From an uncultured Anaerolineae bacterium (lineage in GTDB: Bacteria > Chloroflexota > Anaerolineae > J036 > Brachytrichaceae): a stretch of DNA of 64,000 nt. The stretch is from the NCBI GenBank assembly GCA_938028725.1, contig CALIMH010000004.1, forward strand, positions 226,993 through 290,992, read 5' to 3'. The notes beneath the pieces are model-generated. The model had not been told where the DNA came from, made no database searches, and saw nothing but the letters and a program-made list of their open reading frames with translations. The position numbers and the translations under genes are program-made. Of the stretch, positions 45,252 through 53,616 are shown one piece after another. Numbering within the stretch: position 1 is the stretch's first letter; each line of letters opens with the position of its first letter.

Positions 45252-46066
45252 GTATCTCGTGGTGCAGAGGCCTCTGCGCGGGCGAGCGCCTCGAACCACA
45301 GTTGGGCGTGGGCCTGCAGGCCGCGCGTTGAGAAGTGACAACCATCGTGCCGATACGATGCGTCAAGTTGGTCGGTGTCCGGCCCGGCAAAGATGCCCAA
45401 CTCAGGATTGACCAGGCTTTGTTGGGCGCGCCGGATGGCCTCGTTTGGTGGATATCGCCCGCAGCGCGTTGCCACTGCAACAAACACCGGCGCGCGCACA
45501 CCTTGAGCGCGCAGCGCCGCCAGCATGCTGAGGAAGCGTTCTCGATACTCCGCTTCTGATGTGCCGAGCACAGCGTCGCTTTCGCCTTGGTGCCAAAGCA
45601 GGTGGGTGAAACGCAGGCCAGCTCGCTGTGCTGCGCGCACGTTGCGCAGTAGGTCTTCGTGCAGGCGACCCCCTGGCGCCCATTGTGCAATATCGGTCGC
45701 GCCGATGGCGGCCGGCACCCACACCACGCGCTCGTAGTGCCTTGCCCCGATCAGCAAGTCGCCCAGCCGTGTCCACACACTGCCGCCTGTGCCATCAGCA
45801 CCAGGCAGCGGATCGCGAGCGGGAAACCATCGCCCGCGAAAGAAGACCCGCACACGCCAGTGTGCCTGATAGCGCGTTTCGCCCCAATTCGCCGCGTTGG
45901 ATTGCCCGAACACCAGCGCTACCATGGCGCGCGGCTGCGTCGGTGGCCGGGGTGTGCGCGCCTGAACACCCGCGCCAGATTGCATCAGCAGTGCAGCGAG
46001 CGCGACAACAGCCAACGCGCGGAGAAGCGCTGAACGTGCAGAGCAAAGACAACACGTGTATCTCAT
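45218..46066 (-). CDS. SGNH-type sialate O-acetylesterase-like protein, exported
   Basis: This 282-residue protein has an N-terminal signal (RALAVVALAALLMQSGAGVQA). SGNH signs of carbohydrate O-acetylesterases follow: LVFGQSNAANWG with the Ser, HLLWHQGESDA with Gly and Gln, and DGCHFSTRG with the Asp/His pair. The family removes acetyl groups from sugars such as sialic acid or xylan. The start at 46066 shares an ATGA with the stop of the preceding gene, so translation is coupled. It is the last gene of the recA operon. Confidence 0.85.
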   Translation of the reverse strand: MRYTCCLCSARSALLRALAVVALAALLMQSGAGVQARTPRPPTQPRAMVALVFGQSNAANWGETRYQAHWRVRVFFRGRWFPARDPLPGADGTGGSVWTRLGDLLIGARHYERVVWVPAAIGATDIAQWAPGGRLHEDLLRNVRAAQRAGLRFTHLLWHQGESDAVLGTSEAEYRERFLSMLAALRAQGVRAPVFVAVATRCGRYPPNEAIRRAQQSLVNPELGIFAGPDTDQLDASYRHDGCHFSTRGLQAHAQLWFEALARAEASAPRDTQGAVAIGGFR

Positions 46067-46314
46067 AGCACTTGCACAAGCAGCGCAATGACAGCGCCGA
46101 GCAGCAGCAGGAGGCCGACGCGCCACAGCACTTGGGCTGCCAAGCGCTGCCATCCGAACACTCGGTGCATCGCAGTGCCGCGCGCCAGTTCCGTTGCGTT
46201 GCTCGGCACGACGCCCATCACGCGCCTCAGCCACCACGCGCGAGCGCAGAACCCATACTCCGCCAGCTCATGAGCGAAGATGACAGGATCAGCATCGAAC
46301 CTTCGCTGGATCAT
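46063..46314 (-). CDS. Small membrane protein with a Cas4/RecB-like N-terminal motif
   Basis: This 83-residue protein reads AHELAEYGFCARAWWLRRV, then GTAMHR. This resembles the first segment of Cas4 and other RecB-type nucleases (SELNEY..CPR....., G...H), with Cys 23, Gly 46 and His 50. The nuclease core that normally follows is absent and a membrane helix (residues 62-83) takes its place. Both ends overlap neighbours by ATGA. A role in DNA or nucleotide binding near the membrane is only a guess. The resemblance is from short motifs. Confidence 0.6.
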   Translation of the reverse strand: MIQRRFDADPVIFAHELAEYGFCARAWWLRRVMGVVPSNATELARGTAMHRVFGWQRLAAQVLWRVGLLLLLGAVIALLVQVL

Positions 46315-46994
46315 GGCTCGCGAGATTGCTCCGCGGAGCGCTGGTCAAGCCAACTGGTCAGCCAATCGTCCACATCCACCAGCTCCTCTTCACCAATCTC
46401 GTGAGCGAGGGCATACTCGCGGTAGGTGACCGCGCAGCCGAGTTGGGCCAACTGTTGGCGCAACTGCCGTCCGCCCTCTACCGGCAGCACAGCGTCGTAC
46501 ACGCCGTGGCCGACGAACATCGGCAGGTGCGGTGGGACCAGGCTAGTTGCGGTGGGTAGAAGGGACGATGGCAGGGGCGCGCCGCTCAGCAACACGGCGC
46601 CACCAAACAACGCAGGATGCTGCATGACAAGCGCAGCGCTCATGATCGCTCCTTGGCTGAAGCCCAACAACAGCGCGCGCCCGTTTGGAATGCCGAACTG
46701 CTGAAGCAACTGGACGATGCGCTGTGCTGTTTGGCGCACACTTGCGGCTGCGTGCTCCTCGGCGAAGCGGATGCCGCTGGCGGTGAACTCGAGGTCGAAC
46801 CAAGCATAGCTGAGCGGCGCTAGCGCGCGCGGGGCGCGCAAGCTGACAACGTGGAGCCGCTCGTCGAAGAAGTGAGCCAAGCCGAACAAATCGTGCTCGT
46901 TGCTGCCGTAGCCATGCAGAAGGAAGAGCAAAGCCGCGCCCTGGCTCCGTGCCGGACGGACACGGACGCCCGCGTTGGGTGGCGTGTCAATCAT
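46311..46994 (-). CDS. Phospholipase/carboxylesterase-family hydrolase
   Basis: This 227-residue alpha/beta-hydrolase shows [18 protein letters not shown] (oxyanion loop) and the nucleophile [12 protein letters not shown]. The Asp lies in [12 protein letters not shown] and the His in [12 protein letters not shown], a full triad. It matches the PF02230-type carboxylesterase/lysophospholipase family. ATG at 46994 overlaps the recA stop by 8 bases, so it is in the recA transcript. Confidence 0.85.
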   Translation of the reverse strand: MIDTPPNAGVRVRPARSQGAALLFLLHGYGSNEHDLFGLAHFFDERLHVVSLRAPRALAPLSYAWFDLEFTASGIRFAEEHAAASVRQTAQRIVQLLQQFGIPNGRALLLGFSQGAIMSAALVMQHPALFGGAVLLSGAPLPSSLLPTATSLVPPHLPMFVGHGVYDAVLPVEGGRQLRQQLAQLGCAVTYREYALAHEIGEEELVDVDDWLTSWLDQRSAEQSREP

Positions 46995-48054
46995 CGAGCG
47001 GCTCTTCGCCTTCGTCTTCGCCAGCCTGAGGCGCGGTGAGGGTGGCGAAGCGCGCAGCTTGGCCAGCCGCGATGGACTCGCGCACTTGCTTCTCGATGCG
47101 CTCGGCAACTTCGGGATGCTCACGCAGGAACTGTTTGGCGTTTTCGCGTCCCTGGCCGATCCGTGAACCCTCGAACAGGAAGAAGGTGCCACGTTTCTCG
47201 ATCAGGCCCATATTGGTGGCCACGTCCAGCAAGTCGCCCCAGGTGCTGATGCCCTCGTTGTAGGTGATCTCGAACTGACATTCGCGGAAGGGCGGCGCCA
47301 CCTTGTTTTTCGTGACGCGCACGCGGGTGAGGCTGCCGGTCACCTCTCCGCCGCTCTTGATGGCGTTGACTCGTCGCACGTCCAAGCGCACAGAGGCATA
47401 GAACTTGAGAGCCATGCCGCCGGTGGTGGTCTCCGGATTGCCGAACATCACGCCGATTTTCTGGCGGAGTTGGTTGGTGAAGATCACGGCGGTGTTAGTT
47501 TGCTTGATCACGCCTGCCAAGCGGCGCAGCGCCTTGCTCATCAAGCGTGCCTGAACGCCGGGCTGCAAATCGCCGATCTCGCCCTCGATCTCCGCCTTCG
47601 GCACTAACGCGGCTACCGAGTCAATCACCACCACGTCCACGGCGTTGGAGCGGATCAACTGCTCGGCGATGTCGAAAGCCTGCTCGCCGGTGTCAGGCTG
47701 CGCGATCAGGAGGTCCTCTACGTTCACGCCACAGCGCGCCGCGTATGCGGGGTCAAGCGCATGTTCCATGTCAATATAGGCGGCGGTTCCACCGGCTTTC
47801 TGCGCCTGGGCGACGATGTGCTGGCAAAGCGTGGTTTTGCCGGAGGACTCCGGCCCGTAGATTTCGGTGATGCGCCCGCGCGGGATGCCACCCACTCCCA
47901 GCGCGATGTCCAGCGCCAAGCTGCCGGTGGGGATCACTTCGACCTGCATGTGTTTGGCTTCGCCCAAACGCATGACAGCACCCTCGCCATGCGCCTTCAA
48001 AATGGCTGCCAGCGCAACATCCAGGGCCTTCTTCTTCGCATCTGGGTTTGACAT
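46987..48054 (-). CDS. recA: Recombinase RecA
   Basis: This 355-residue ATPase forms filaments on single-stranded DNA, pairs homologous strands and triggers LexA self-cleavage. Walker A is [12 protein letters not shown] and Walker B is [14 protein letters not shown]. The L2 region is seen as [27 protein letters not shown]. The C-terminus is acidic ([11 protein letters not shown]). ATG at 48054 is preferred because AAGGAGGTC lies upstream; a TTG at 48087 is less likely. A LexA box and a -10 box lie before it. Three further genes follow with overlaps. Confidence 0.98.
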   Translation of the reverse strand: MSNPDAKKKALDVALAAILKAHGEGAVMRLGEAKHMQVEVIPTGSLALDIALGVGGIPRGRITEIYGPESSGKTTLCQHIVAQAQKAGGTAAYIDMEHALDPAYAARCGVNVEDLLIAQPDTGEQAFDIAEQLIRSNAVDVVVIDSVAALVPKAEIEGEIGDLQPGVQARLMSKALRRLAGVIKQTNTAVIFTNQLRQKIGVMFGNPETTTGGMALKFYASVRLDVRRVNAIKSGGEVTGSLTRVRVTKNKVAPPFRECQFEITYNEGISTWGDLLDVATNMGLIEKRGTFFLFEGSRIGQGRENAKQFLREHPEVAERIEKQVRESIAAGQAARFATLTAPQAGEDEGEEPLDD

Positions 48055-48091
48055 GTGTGGCTTCGGGACCTCCTTCTGTTTGCCCAATGGT

Positions 48092-48105
48092 AGAACGTAT
48101 GTTCT
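48092..48105. promoter_or_regulatory. LexA (SOS) box in front of recA
   Basis: On the minus strand the bases read AGAACATACGTTCT, which contains GAACATACGTTC and fits the Bacillus-type LexA consensus GAACRNRYGTTC. It lies directly after a TACAAT -10 box (48107-48112), where a bound repressor would block RNA polymerase. The recA ATG is 38 bases further on. Confidence 0.8.
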
Positions 48106-48226
48106 GATTGTAACATCTTCTGCCGAGGTTGTAGTGTAATCGTCATGGAGAGCACAACGGGGTCTTGGCGTTGGCTTAACTCAAAGACAGCATTCTCGGC
48201 CTACGCTCAAAGGCACAAAGGAGTGA

Positions 48227-49795
48227 ATGTGCGCCATGGCCGTGCTGGCTTCCACTACAGTTGAACCGAGCACTGTGGACGATCGCCGCGAGATTTTGGG
48301 CTGGGCAATGTACGACTGGGCGAACAGCGCCTTCAGCACCACCGTAGGCACAGTTTTTTTGGGGCCGTATCTCTCCTCGCTGGTTGCAGCGGCAGCGCGC
48401 GAATCGGCGGACGGGATGGCTCGCTTTCTTGGCTTGCCGATTGCGCCGGATTCGTTCCTGCCATTTTGCATCGCCTTCTCGGTGGTGTTTCAAGCTGGCT
48501 TCTTGCCTATCCTCGGCGCGATTGCCGATTATTCGCATCGCCGCAAGCGCCTCCTGCAGCTCTTCGCCACCATCGGCGCATTGGCAACGTTGCTGCTGTT
48601 CGTTGTGCAGGGTGACCTGTGGTGGTTGGGCGGCGTGCTCTTCATCGTTGCCAACCTGGCGTTTGGCGCTGCAGTGGTGTTCTACAACGCCTACCTTCCT
48701 GACATCGCTAGCGAGCAGAATCGCGACCGCGTGTCCTCGTTTGGATGGGCGATGGGCTACCTGGGGGGCGGTCTGCTCTTAGTGCTGAACCTAGCGCTTT
48801 TTCTCTCGCGCGGCGCGCTGGGTATTGATAGCAGCTTGGCCGTGCGCATCAACCTCGATTCGGCGGGGGCGTGGTGGCTCGGCTGGTCACTGTGGACGTG
48901 GCGGACGCTGCGCTCGCGTCGTCCGCCGCGCCAACTGCCCCGCGGCGCGAGCTTGTTGGAGGTGGCATTCCGTCAACTCGGTGAGACCACCGGCATCGCC
49001 CCTCAGCTCATTGCTGCCTTGCTGCTCTCTCCGTTGCTCGTGTTGGTGTTGCTGCCGCTCGTGGTGCTGTTTGGCTTAGCGATCGAAATTGCTTTTCTGA
49101 CTATGGCTGGTCCGATTGTGATGATTGGGTTGTTCCTGTGGGGTAAGCGGCGTGTGTTACCGGAGACAGCTAAGTTTCTGCTGTCATACCTTATCTACAA
49201 CGATGGGATTCAGACGGTAATCGCAGTCGCAGCATTATTTGCTGCAGCGCCGGTGGCGCGCGGTGGTTTGGGCATACCTACTGAGCGGCTCACGCTGCTG
49301 ATTTTGATGATTCAGTTCATCGCTTTCGTGGGGGCGCTCTCTTTTGGGCGCTTATCGGCTCGCTTGGGCGTCAAGCGTGCCCTCACGCTCAGCTTGGTCC
49401 TGTGGTCTGCAGTGGTTATCTACGCCTGGCTGGGGTTGAGGGACTTTGATAGCCAGCTGGTGGGGCTGCCTCGCGCCGAAGCGGAGTTCTGGGTGCTTGG
49501 GGCGTTGATTGCGCTGGTGATGGGTGGGTCGCAGGCCCTCAGCCGCAGCTTGTTCTCGCTCATGATCCCGCTCGAAAGAGAGGCGGAGTTCTTCTCGATT
49601 TACGAGATCAGCGAGCGCGGCACATCGTGGATGGGGCCGTTTGTGTTCGCGGTGGTGAATCAAGCACTGGGCAATTTGCGGCCAGCCATCCTGAGCGTGG
49701 TGATCTTCTTTGTGGTTGGGCTGGCGATCTTTCTCACCGTCAACGTGGAACGCGCGGCCAAAGAGTCCGGCCGAAGCCAAACTCAGATGCCTTGA
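48227..49795 (+). CDS. MFS transporter of the UMF1 (Atg22-like) family
   Basis: This 522-residue membrane protein has about 12 helices and a middle cytoplasmic loop. The start of the domain is GWAMYDWANSAFSTTVGTVFLGPYL, the typical UMF1 entry motif. FYNAYLPDIA, SSFGWAMGYLGGG and GGSQALSRSLFSLMIP follow. Members may move amino acids or small organic compounds; the substrate is unknown. AAAGGAG lies just before ATG at 48227, with another ATG at 48236 better spaced. A short unresolved leader of about 60 bases precedes the next gene. Confidence 0.9.
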   Translation: MCAMAVLASTTVEPSTVDDRREILGWAMYDWANSAFSTTVGTVFLGPYLSSLVAAAARESADGMARFLGLPIAPDSFLPFCIAFSVVFQAGFLPILGAIADYSHRRKRLLQLFATIGALATLLLFVVQGDLWWLGGVLFIVANLAFGAAVVFYNAYLPDIASEQNRDRVSSFGWAMGYLGGGLLLVLNLALFLSRGALGIDSSLAVRINLDSAGAWWLGWSLWTWRTLRSRRPPRQLPRGASLLEVAFRQLGETTGIAPQLIAALLLSPLLVLVLLPLVVLFGLAIEIAFLTMAGPIVMIGLFLWGKRRVLPETAKFLLSYLIYNDGIQTVIAVAALFAAAPVARGGLGIPTERLTLLILMIQFIAFVGALSFGRLSARLGVKRALTLSLVLWSAVVIYAWLGLRDFDSQLVGLPRAEAEFWVLGALIALVMGGSQALSRSLFSLMIPLEREAEFFSIYEISERGTSWMGPFVFAVVNQALGNLRPAILSVVIFFVVGLAIFLTVNVERAAKESGRSQTQMP

Positions 49796-49858
49796 AAGGG
49801 GAATCGAGCGTGTGCGTTAAAGCGAGCTGGCTAGCTGCTTAACTTTGGAGGTGATGCC

Positions 49859-50857
49859 GTGATCGCCGCAAACGCCTTGTGCGTGCGTTGGGGCTTGATC
49901 AGCACTGCGCGCATCAATCGCTCGCTCATCCCTGCCATACGCGCTTCGACGCGCAGCCGGCTAGTGGCCGTGGCCAGCCGCACAGCCGAGGCTGCCGAGG
50001 CTTACGCCCGTGCGTGGGACATCCCACTCGCGTTTGGCAGCTACCAGGCCATGTTGGATAGCGACGCAATAGATGCCGTCTACCTCTCTCTGCCCAACGC
50101 CCTTCATGCGGAGTGGAGCATCCGCGCCTTGCGCGCGGGCAAACACGTGCTCTGTGAAAAGCCGCTGGCGACCAGTGAAGCTAGCTTGTTGGAAATGATC
50201 GCGCTGGCGCGCGCCCAGCGTCTGGTGTTGGCCGAGGCCTTCATGTATCGTCACCATCCCCAGACGCTGATGGTGCAGTCGCTGGTCCGCGATGGGCGCG
50301 TTGGTGAAGTGCGGCTGGTGAAAGGAGCGTTCACCTTCTCGATCGCTAACGAGAACGACGTACGGCTCGATCCGTCGCTGGATGGTGGCAGCTTGTGGGA
50401 TGTGGGCTGTTATCCGCTCAGCTATGCCCGCATGATCTATGGGCGCGAGCCCGCTCGTGTGATGGGCCTAGCCTACATCGGCCCGTCCGGTGTGGATGAG
50501 GCCTTTGTCGCCCAGTTGGCGTTCGATAACCAAGCCTACGCCCAATTTGACTGCGGCTTTCGTGCGCCCTTCCGCACCCACATTGAAATCGTCGGCAGCA
50601 AGGGCATGATTGTGGTCCCTGCGCCGTTCAATCCTGGGCCGCGCGAGACAATCTACGTCGGCGATGCCTCGGACCGCCTGGAGGCATTGCCCGTGGAAGG
50701 CCCAGAGCTGCTTTATCTTGGCGAGGTCGAGGACGTGGTCAGCGCTATCCTCGACGGCACACCCCCGCGCGTGAGCCTGGAGGACAGTTTAGGCAACCTG
50801 CGCGCCATGCGTGCATTGTTTCGCTCTGCACAAGAAGCGCGCGCGGTTATGCTCTAG
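49859..50857 (+). CDS. Gfo/Idh/MocA-family oxidoreductase
   Basis: This 332-residue NAD(P)-dependent protein has an N-terminal Rossmann domain (RWGLISTARINRSLIPAI) and a C-terminal sheet domain. The catalytic Lys is in HVLCEKPLATS, and GGSLWDVGCYPLSYARMI is the usual second motif. It acts on a sugar, inositol or aldose-like substrate that cannot be named. GGAGGTGATGCC precedes the GTG start. The CMD gene follows 16 bases later, so they may form a pair. Confidence 0.88.
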   Translation: MIAANALCVRWGLISTARINRSLIPAIRASTRSRLVAVASRTAEAAEAYARAWDIPLAFGSYQAMLDSDAIDAVYLSLPNALHAEWSIRALRAGKHVLCEKPLATSEASLLEMIALARAQRLVLAEAFMYRHHPQTLMVQSLVRDGRVGEVRLVKGAFTFSIANENDVRLDPSLDGGSLWDVGCYPLSYARMIYGREPARVMGLAYIGPSGVDEAFVAQLAFDNQAYAQFDCGFRAPFRTHIEIVGSKGMIVVPAPFNPGPRETIYVGDASDRLEALPVEGPELLYLGEVEDVVSAILDGTPPRVSLEDSLGNLRAMRALFRSAQEARAVML

Positions 50858-50873
50858 GGTTTGGAGGTGCACT

Positions 50874-51260
50874 ATGCTAATCGAATACGACGCTGCCAGC
50901 GACGAGGTCCGTGCTGTGTACGATGACATCCGTGCCACACGACAGACCGACTACATCAACAATTTCTGGAAAGCGTTGGCGGTTCACCCGCCCACCTTGC
51001 AGCGTGTGTGGGAACTGGTCAGAAGCGTGATGACCCGCCCCGGCGCACTGGACCCACTCACGCGTGAGCTGATCTACTTGGCCGTGAGCATTACCAATGG
51101 CTGCGAGTACTGCATGGCCTCCCACAAGGCTGCTGCCCGTGCTAAAGGCATGACCGATGAGATGTACGCTGAGCTGGTTGCCATCGTGGGCACAGCCAAT
51201 CTAACCAACCGGTTGGCCGATGGTTTTGCAGTGCCGGTAGACGATCGCTTTCGCACCTAG
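50874..51260 (+). CDS. Carboxymuconolactone decarboxylase-family (AhpD-like) protein
   Basis: This 128-residue helical protein carries the AhpD-type site GCEYCMASHKAAA (CXXC followed by His). Such proteins often reduce peroxides with the help of lipoylated proteins or act as decarboxylases. ATG at 50874 follows TTGGAGGTGC. It is downstream of the oxidoreductase and ends just before a hairpin. Confidence 0.85.
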   Translation: MLIEYDAASDEVRAVYDDIRATRQTDYINNFWKALAVHPPTLQRVWELVRSVMTRPGALDPLTRELIYLAVSITNGCEYCMASHKAAARAKGMTDEMYAELVAIVGTANLTNRLADGFAVPVDDRFRT

Positions 51261-51276
51261 GCGCAATCACGACAGT

Positions 51277-51305
51277 GGAGGAGCGGCTCTCACGAGCGCT
51301 CCTCC
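51277..51305. terminator. Hairpin between the CMD gene and the desaturase gene
   Basis: GGAGGAGCG (51277-51285) pairs with CGCTCCTCC (51297-51305) around an 11-base loop that contains the desaturase stop codon. It could serve both convergent genes. No T-tract is seen. Confidence 0.5.
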
Positions 51306-52510
51306 GAAGTCACTGCAAGTTTGAGGTGTGGAGGGGGTTGCAGCTTCACCGTGGCACTTCGCCCTAGTTCGCGCAGTGTGCGGAAGTGGCCGAGCAGCGC
51401 GTCGCGCCAGCGCGGGTAGCAGTGGTACTTCACCCCAAACTCTGCACACACCTGCTGCACGATCGTTGCCAAGGCCGGATAGTGGATGTGACTGATGTGC
51501 GGGAAGAGGTGGTGCTCGATCTGGTAGTTCAGACCACCGCAATAAAAGTTCAAAAAGCGGTTGTTGGGCGCGAAATTCACTGTGGTCTCCACTTCGTGGA
51601 TCGCCCACTCGTTCTCGACGCGCAGCGGATCGCCGCTCGGCTCGGGAAACTTCGCCGGCTCCATCACGTGGGCAAGCTGGAAGATAGACGCTAGGATCAG
51701 GCTGACCACTGTCAGCATCAGCAGCCAGCCAGCTAGCGCCAGCCACCACCGCAACACCGACATCGGGATCGCCAACGTGATCGTGAAGAACACTGCTTTG
51801 CCCACCACAAACGTCACCCGATCGCGCAGTGTCATGGTTGGGTAAACGTGGTAGGGGTCGGAGCGACCCGTGAAGAACACGCGGAAATCACGGATCAGAA
51901 AGCTGAAGCCAGTCAAGGCATACATCAGAGGGCCGTAGAGATGCTGAAAGCGGAAATGGGGTTTCCACTCGTCGTGAGGGGACAGGCGGAATGCGCCCTG
52001 CGTCTCCAGGTCCTCATCTAGGCCGGCGATGTTGGTGTAGGTGTGATGCCAAACGTTGTGCTTGTGTCGCCACACGAAGCTGCTCACGCCGAGCAGCTCG
52101 CTAGACAAGCCGAGCAGCCGGTTGATGCGAGGATGGTTGCTGAAGCTGCCGTGGATTGCGTCGTGCATGATGTTGAAACCAATGCCGGCAATCACAAAGC
52201 CCCAGATCGCGTAGAGCGCTAGCACAAGCGCCGGGTGAAGCTGTGGGCCAAATGTGATAATCAACGCATACACCACTGCATAACCGCCTAGGAATAGGAC
52301 AGCCTTGCCGTACATCGCCGGCACATCGCGGCGCGGCAGATTGGTGCTCTTGAAATAGGCCTCCACGCGATTGTTCAACTGGCGTCGAAAACCGAGCTGC
52401 TGGGTGAACGGGAGCGCTTTGATGGGTTGCTGCTTCGCAGCTGGCCTCTGTTGGGAGGCAAGGTTGAGCGTTTTGACGGGTTGCACGGAAGATGTTCCTT
52501 TTTGTCTCAC
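51290..52510 (-). CDS. Acyl-lipid fatty acid desaturase
   Basis: This 406-residue membrane protein has the three histidine boxes of di-iron desaturases: HDAIHGS, HKHNVWHHTYTN and GLNYQIEHHLFPHISH. The Gln instead of His in the last box is typical of front-end-like and some bacterial delta-desaturases. It makes double bonds in membrane lipid acyl chains using oxygen. The start at 52510 is GTG. Neighbouring genes include UspA and a CrtI-like gene, so a membrane-stress setting is plausible. Confidence 0.9.
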   Translation of the reverse strand: MRQKGTSSVQPVKTLNLASQQRPAAKQQPIKALPFTQQLGFRRQLNNRVEAYFKSTNLPRRDVPAMYGKAVLFLGGYAVVYALIITFGPQLHPALVLALYAIWGFVIAGIGFNIMHDAIHGSFSNHPRINRLLGLSSELLGVSSFVWRHKHNVWHHTYTNIAGLDEDLETQGAFRLSPHDEWKPHFRFQHLYGPLMYALTGFSFLIRDFRVFFTGRSDPYHVYPTMTLRDRVTFVVGKAVFFTITLAIPMSVLRWWLALAGWLLMLTVVSLILASIFQLAHVMEPAKFPEPSGDPLRVENEWAIHEVETTVNFAPNNRFLNFYCGGLNYQIEHHLFPHISHIHYPALATIVQQVCAEFGVKYHCYPRWRDALLGHFRTLRELGRSATVKLQPPPHLKLAVTSEERS

Positions 52511-52665
52511 GAGATAGGCCGCGCCAAGTTATCACATCTGTGTGAGCGCCATGTGAAACGTGTGCTGCAACATTGACCGCTTGGAGAGGCGTGCGGCTGG
52601 CTGTTCGGTGAGCGCACTTGCTGGACGCTTCGCCTACAAACTGCTGGGGTGATGAGGTGCGCGCC

Positions 52666-53505
52666 ATGTTCAAGGACATCTTAGTTCCGCTGGACGGATC
52701 TGAATTCGCTGAACAAGCGTTGGACTTCGCCGCCGGCCTAGCCGTGCGTGAGGGCGCCTTGCTGCACTTGATCCACGTGGACACTGGCGCCCGCGCTACG
52801 GCAGCGGTGTATCTGGAACAGCTCGCCGCCCAAATCGGCGAGCGCCACGCTGTGCGCGTGGAAGCAGCAGTGGTCCAACTGAACGGCGGTAGTGTGGCCA
52901 GAACCTTGGCTGGCGAGGTGGAGGCGCGCGCAGTGCGCAGCGTAGTGATGACCACGCACGGGCGCAGTGGCCTCGAGCGCCTTTGGCTGGGCAGTGTGGC
53001 TGATCAGCTCGTGCGTATGCTGCATGTGCCCCTGTTCCTCCTGCGCTCTTGTGCCCCCATGCCCCCGCGCCGCATTCTCGTCGCCTTGGACGGCACACCG
53101 CTGGCGGAGCGCGCGCTTGCCCCCGCCCTTCATCTCGCGCACATCATGCGCGCGCAGCTAACCCTGCTCCGCGTGGTCGCATTGGAGAGAGCCTGGGTAG
53201 TGACGCCCCACGGCGCGCGCTGGGTGGAGTTGGCTTTGCCGCGCGAGCGAGCAGTGGAAGAAGCGCAGCACTACCTGGAGGGCCTAGCACGAAGCATGCC
53301 TCCCGATCTCTTGATCGACACTCAGGTGCTGGTGCACGAGTCCATTCCTACAGCGCTCTCTGAAGCAGCAGAACAGGACGATGCCGCCCTGATCGCGCTC
53401 ACCACTCGCGCCCGGCATGGCTTAGAACGTTGGCTGCTCGGCAGCGTGGCCGATAAGCTGTTGCGGAGCACAACGCGCCCACTGCTGGTTGTGCACCCCG
53501 AATGA
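52666..53505 (+). CDS. Universal stress protein with two Usp domains
   Basis: This 279-residue protein is two fused UspA domains (about 1-130 and 137-279). Each starts with a strand (DILVPLDGSEFAEQ; RILVALDGTPLAER) and ends with the ATP-binding pattern (HGRSGLERLWLGSVAD; RHGLERWLLGSVADKLL). GAGGTG precedes ATG at 52666. It is divergent from the desaturase. The exact trigger is unknown. Confidence 0.9.
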   Translation: MFKDILVPLDGSEFAEQALDFAAGLAVREGALLHLIHVDTGARATAAVYLEQLAAQIGERHAVRVEAAVVQLNGGSVARTLAGEVEARAVRSVVMTTHGRSGLERLWLGSVADQLVRMLHVPLFLLRSCAPMPPRRILVALDGTPLAERALAPALHLAHIMRAQLTLLRVVALERAWVVTPHGARWVELALPRERAVEEAQHYLEGLARSMPPDLLIDTQVLVHESIPTALSEAAEQDDAALIALTTRARHGLERWLLGSVADKLLRSTTRPLLVVHPE

Positions 53506-53616
53506 CCAGCACTCCGACAGTTGGGCAGGGATGGCTTGTCCACTTGGCCGGTGCCTGTTGCGCTACATCTCGCAACATGAGCAGACAGCCTGAACGATCT
53601 TGACAAGGATAGGTGT

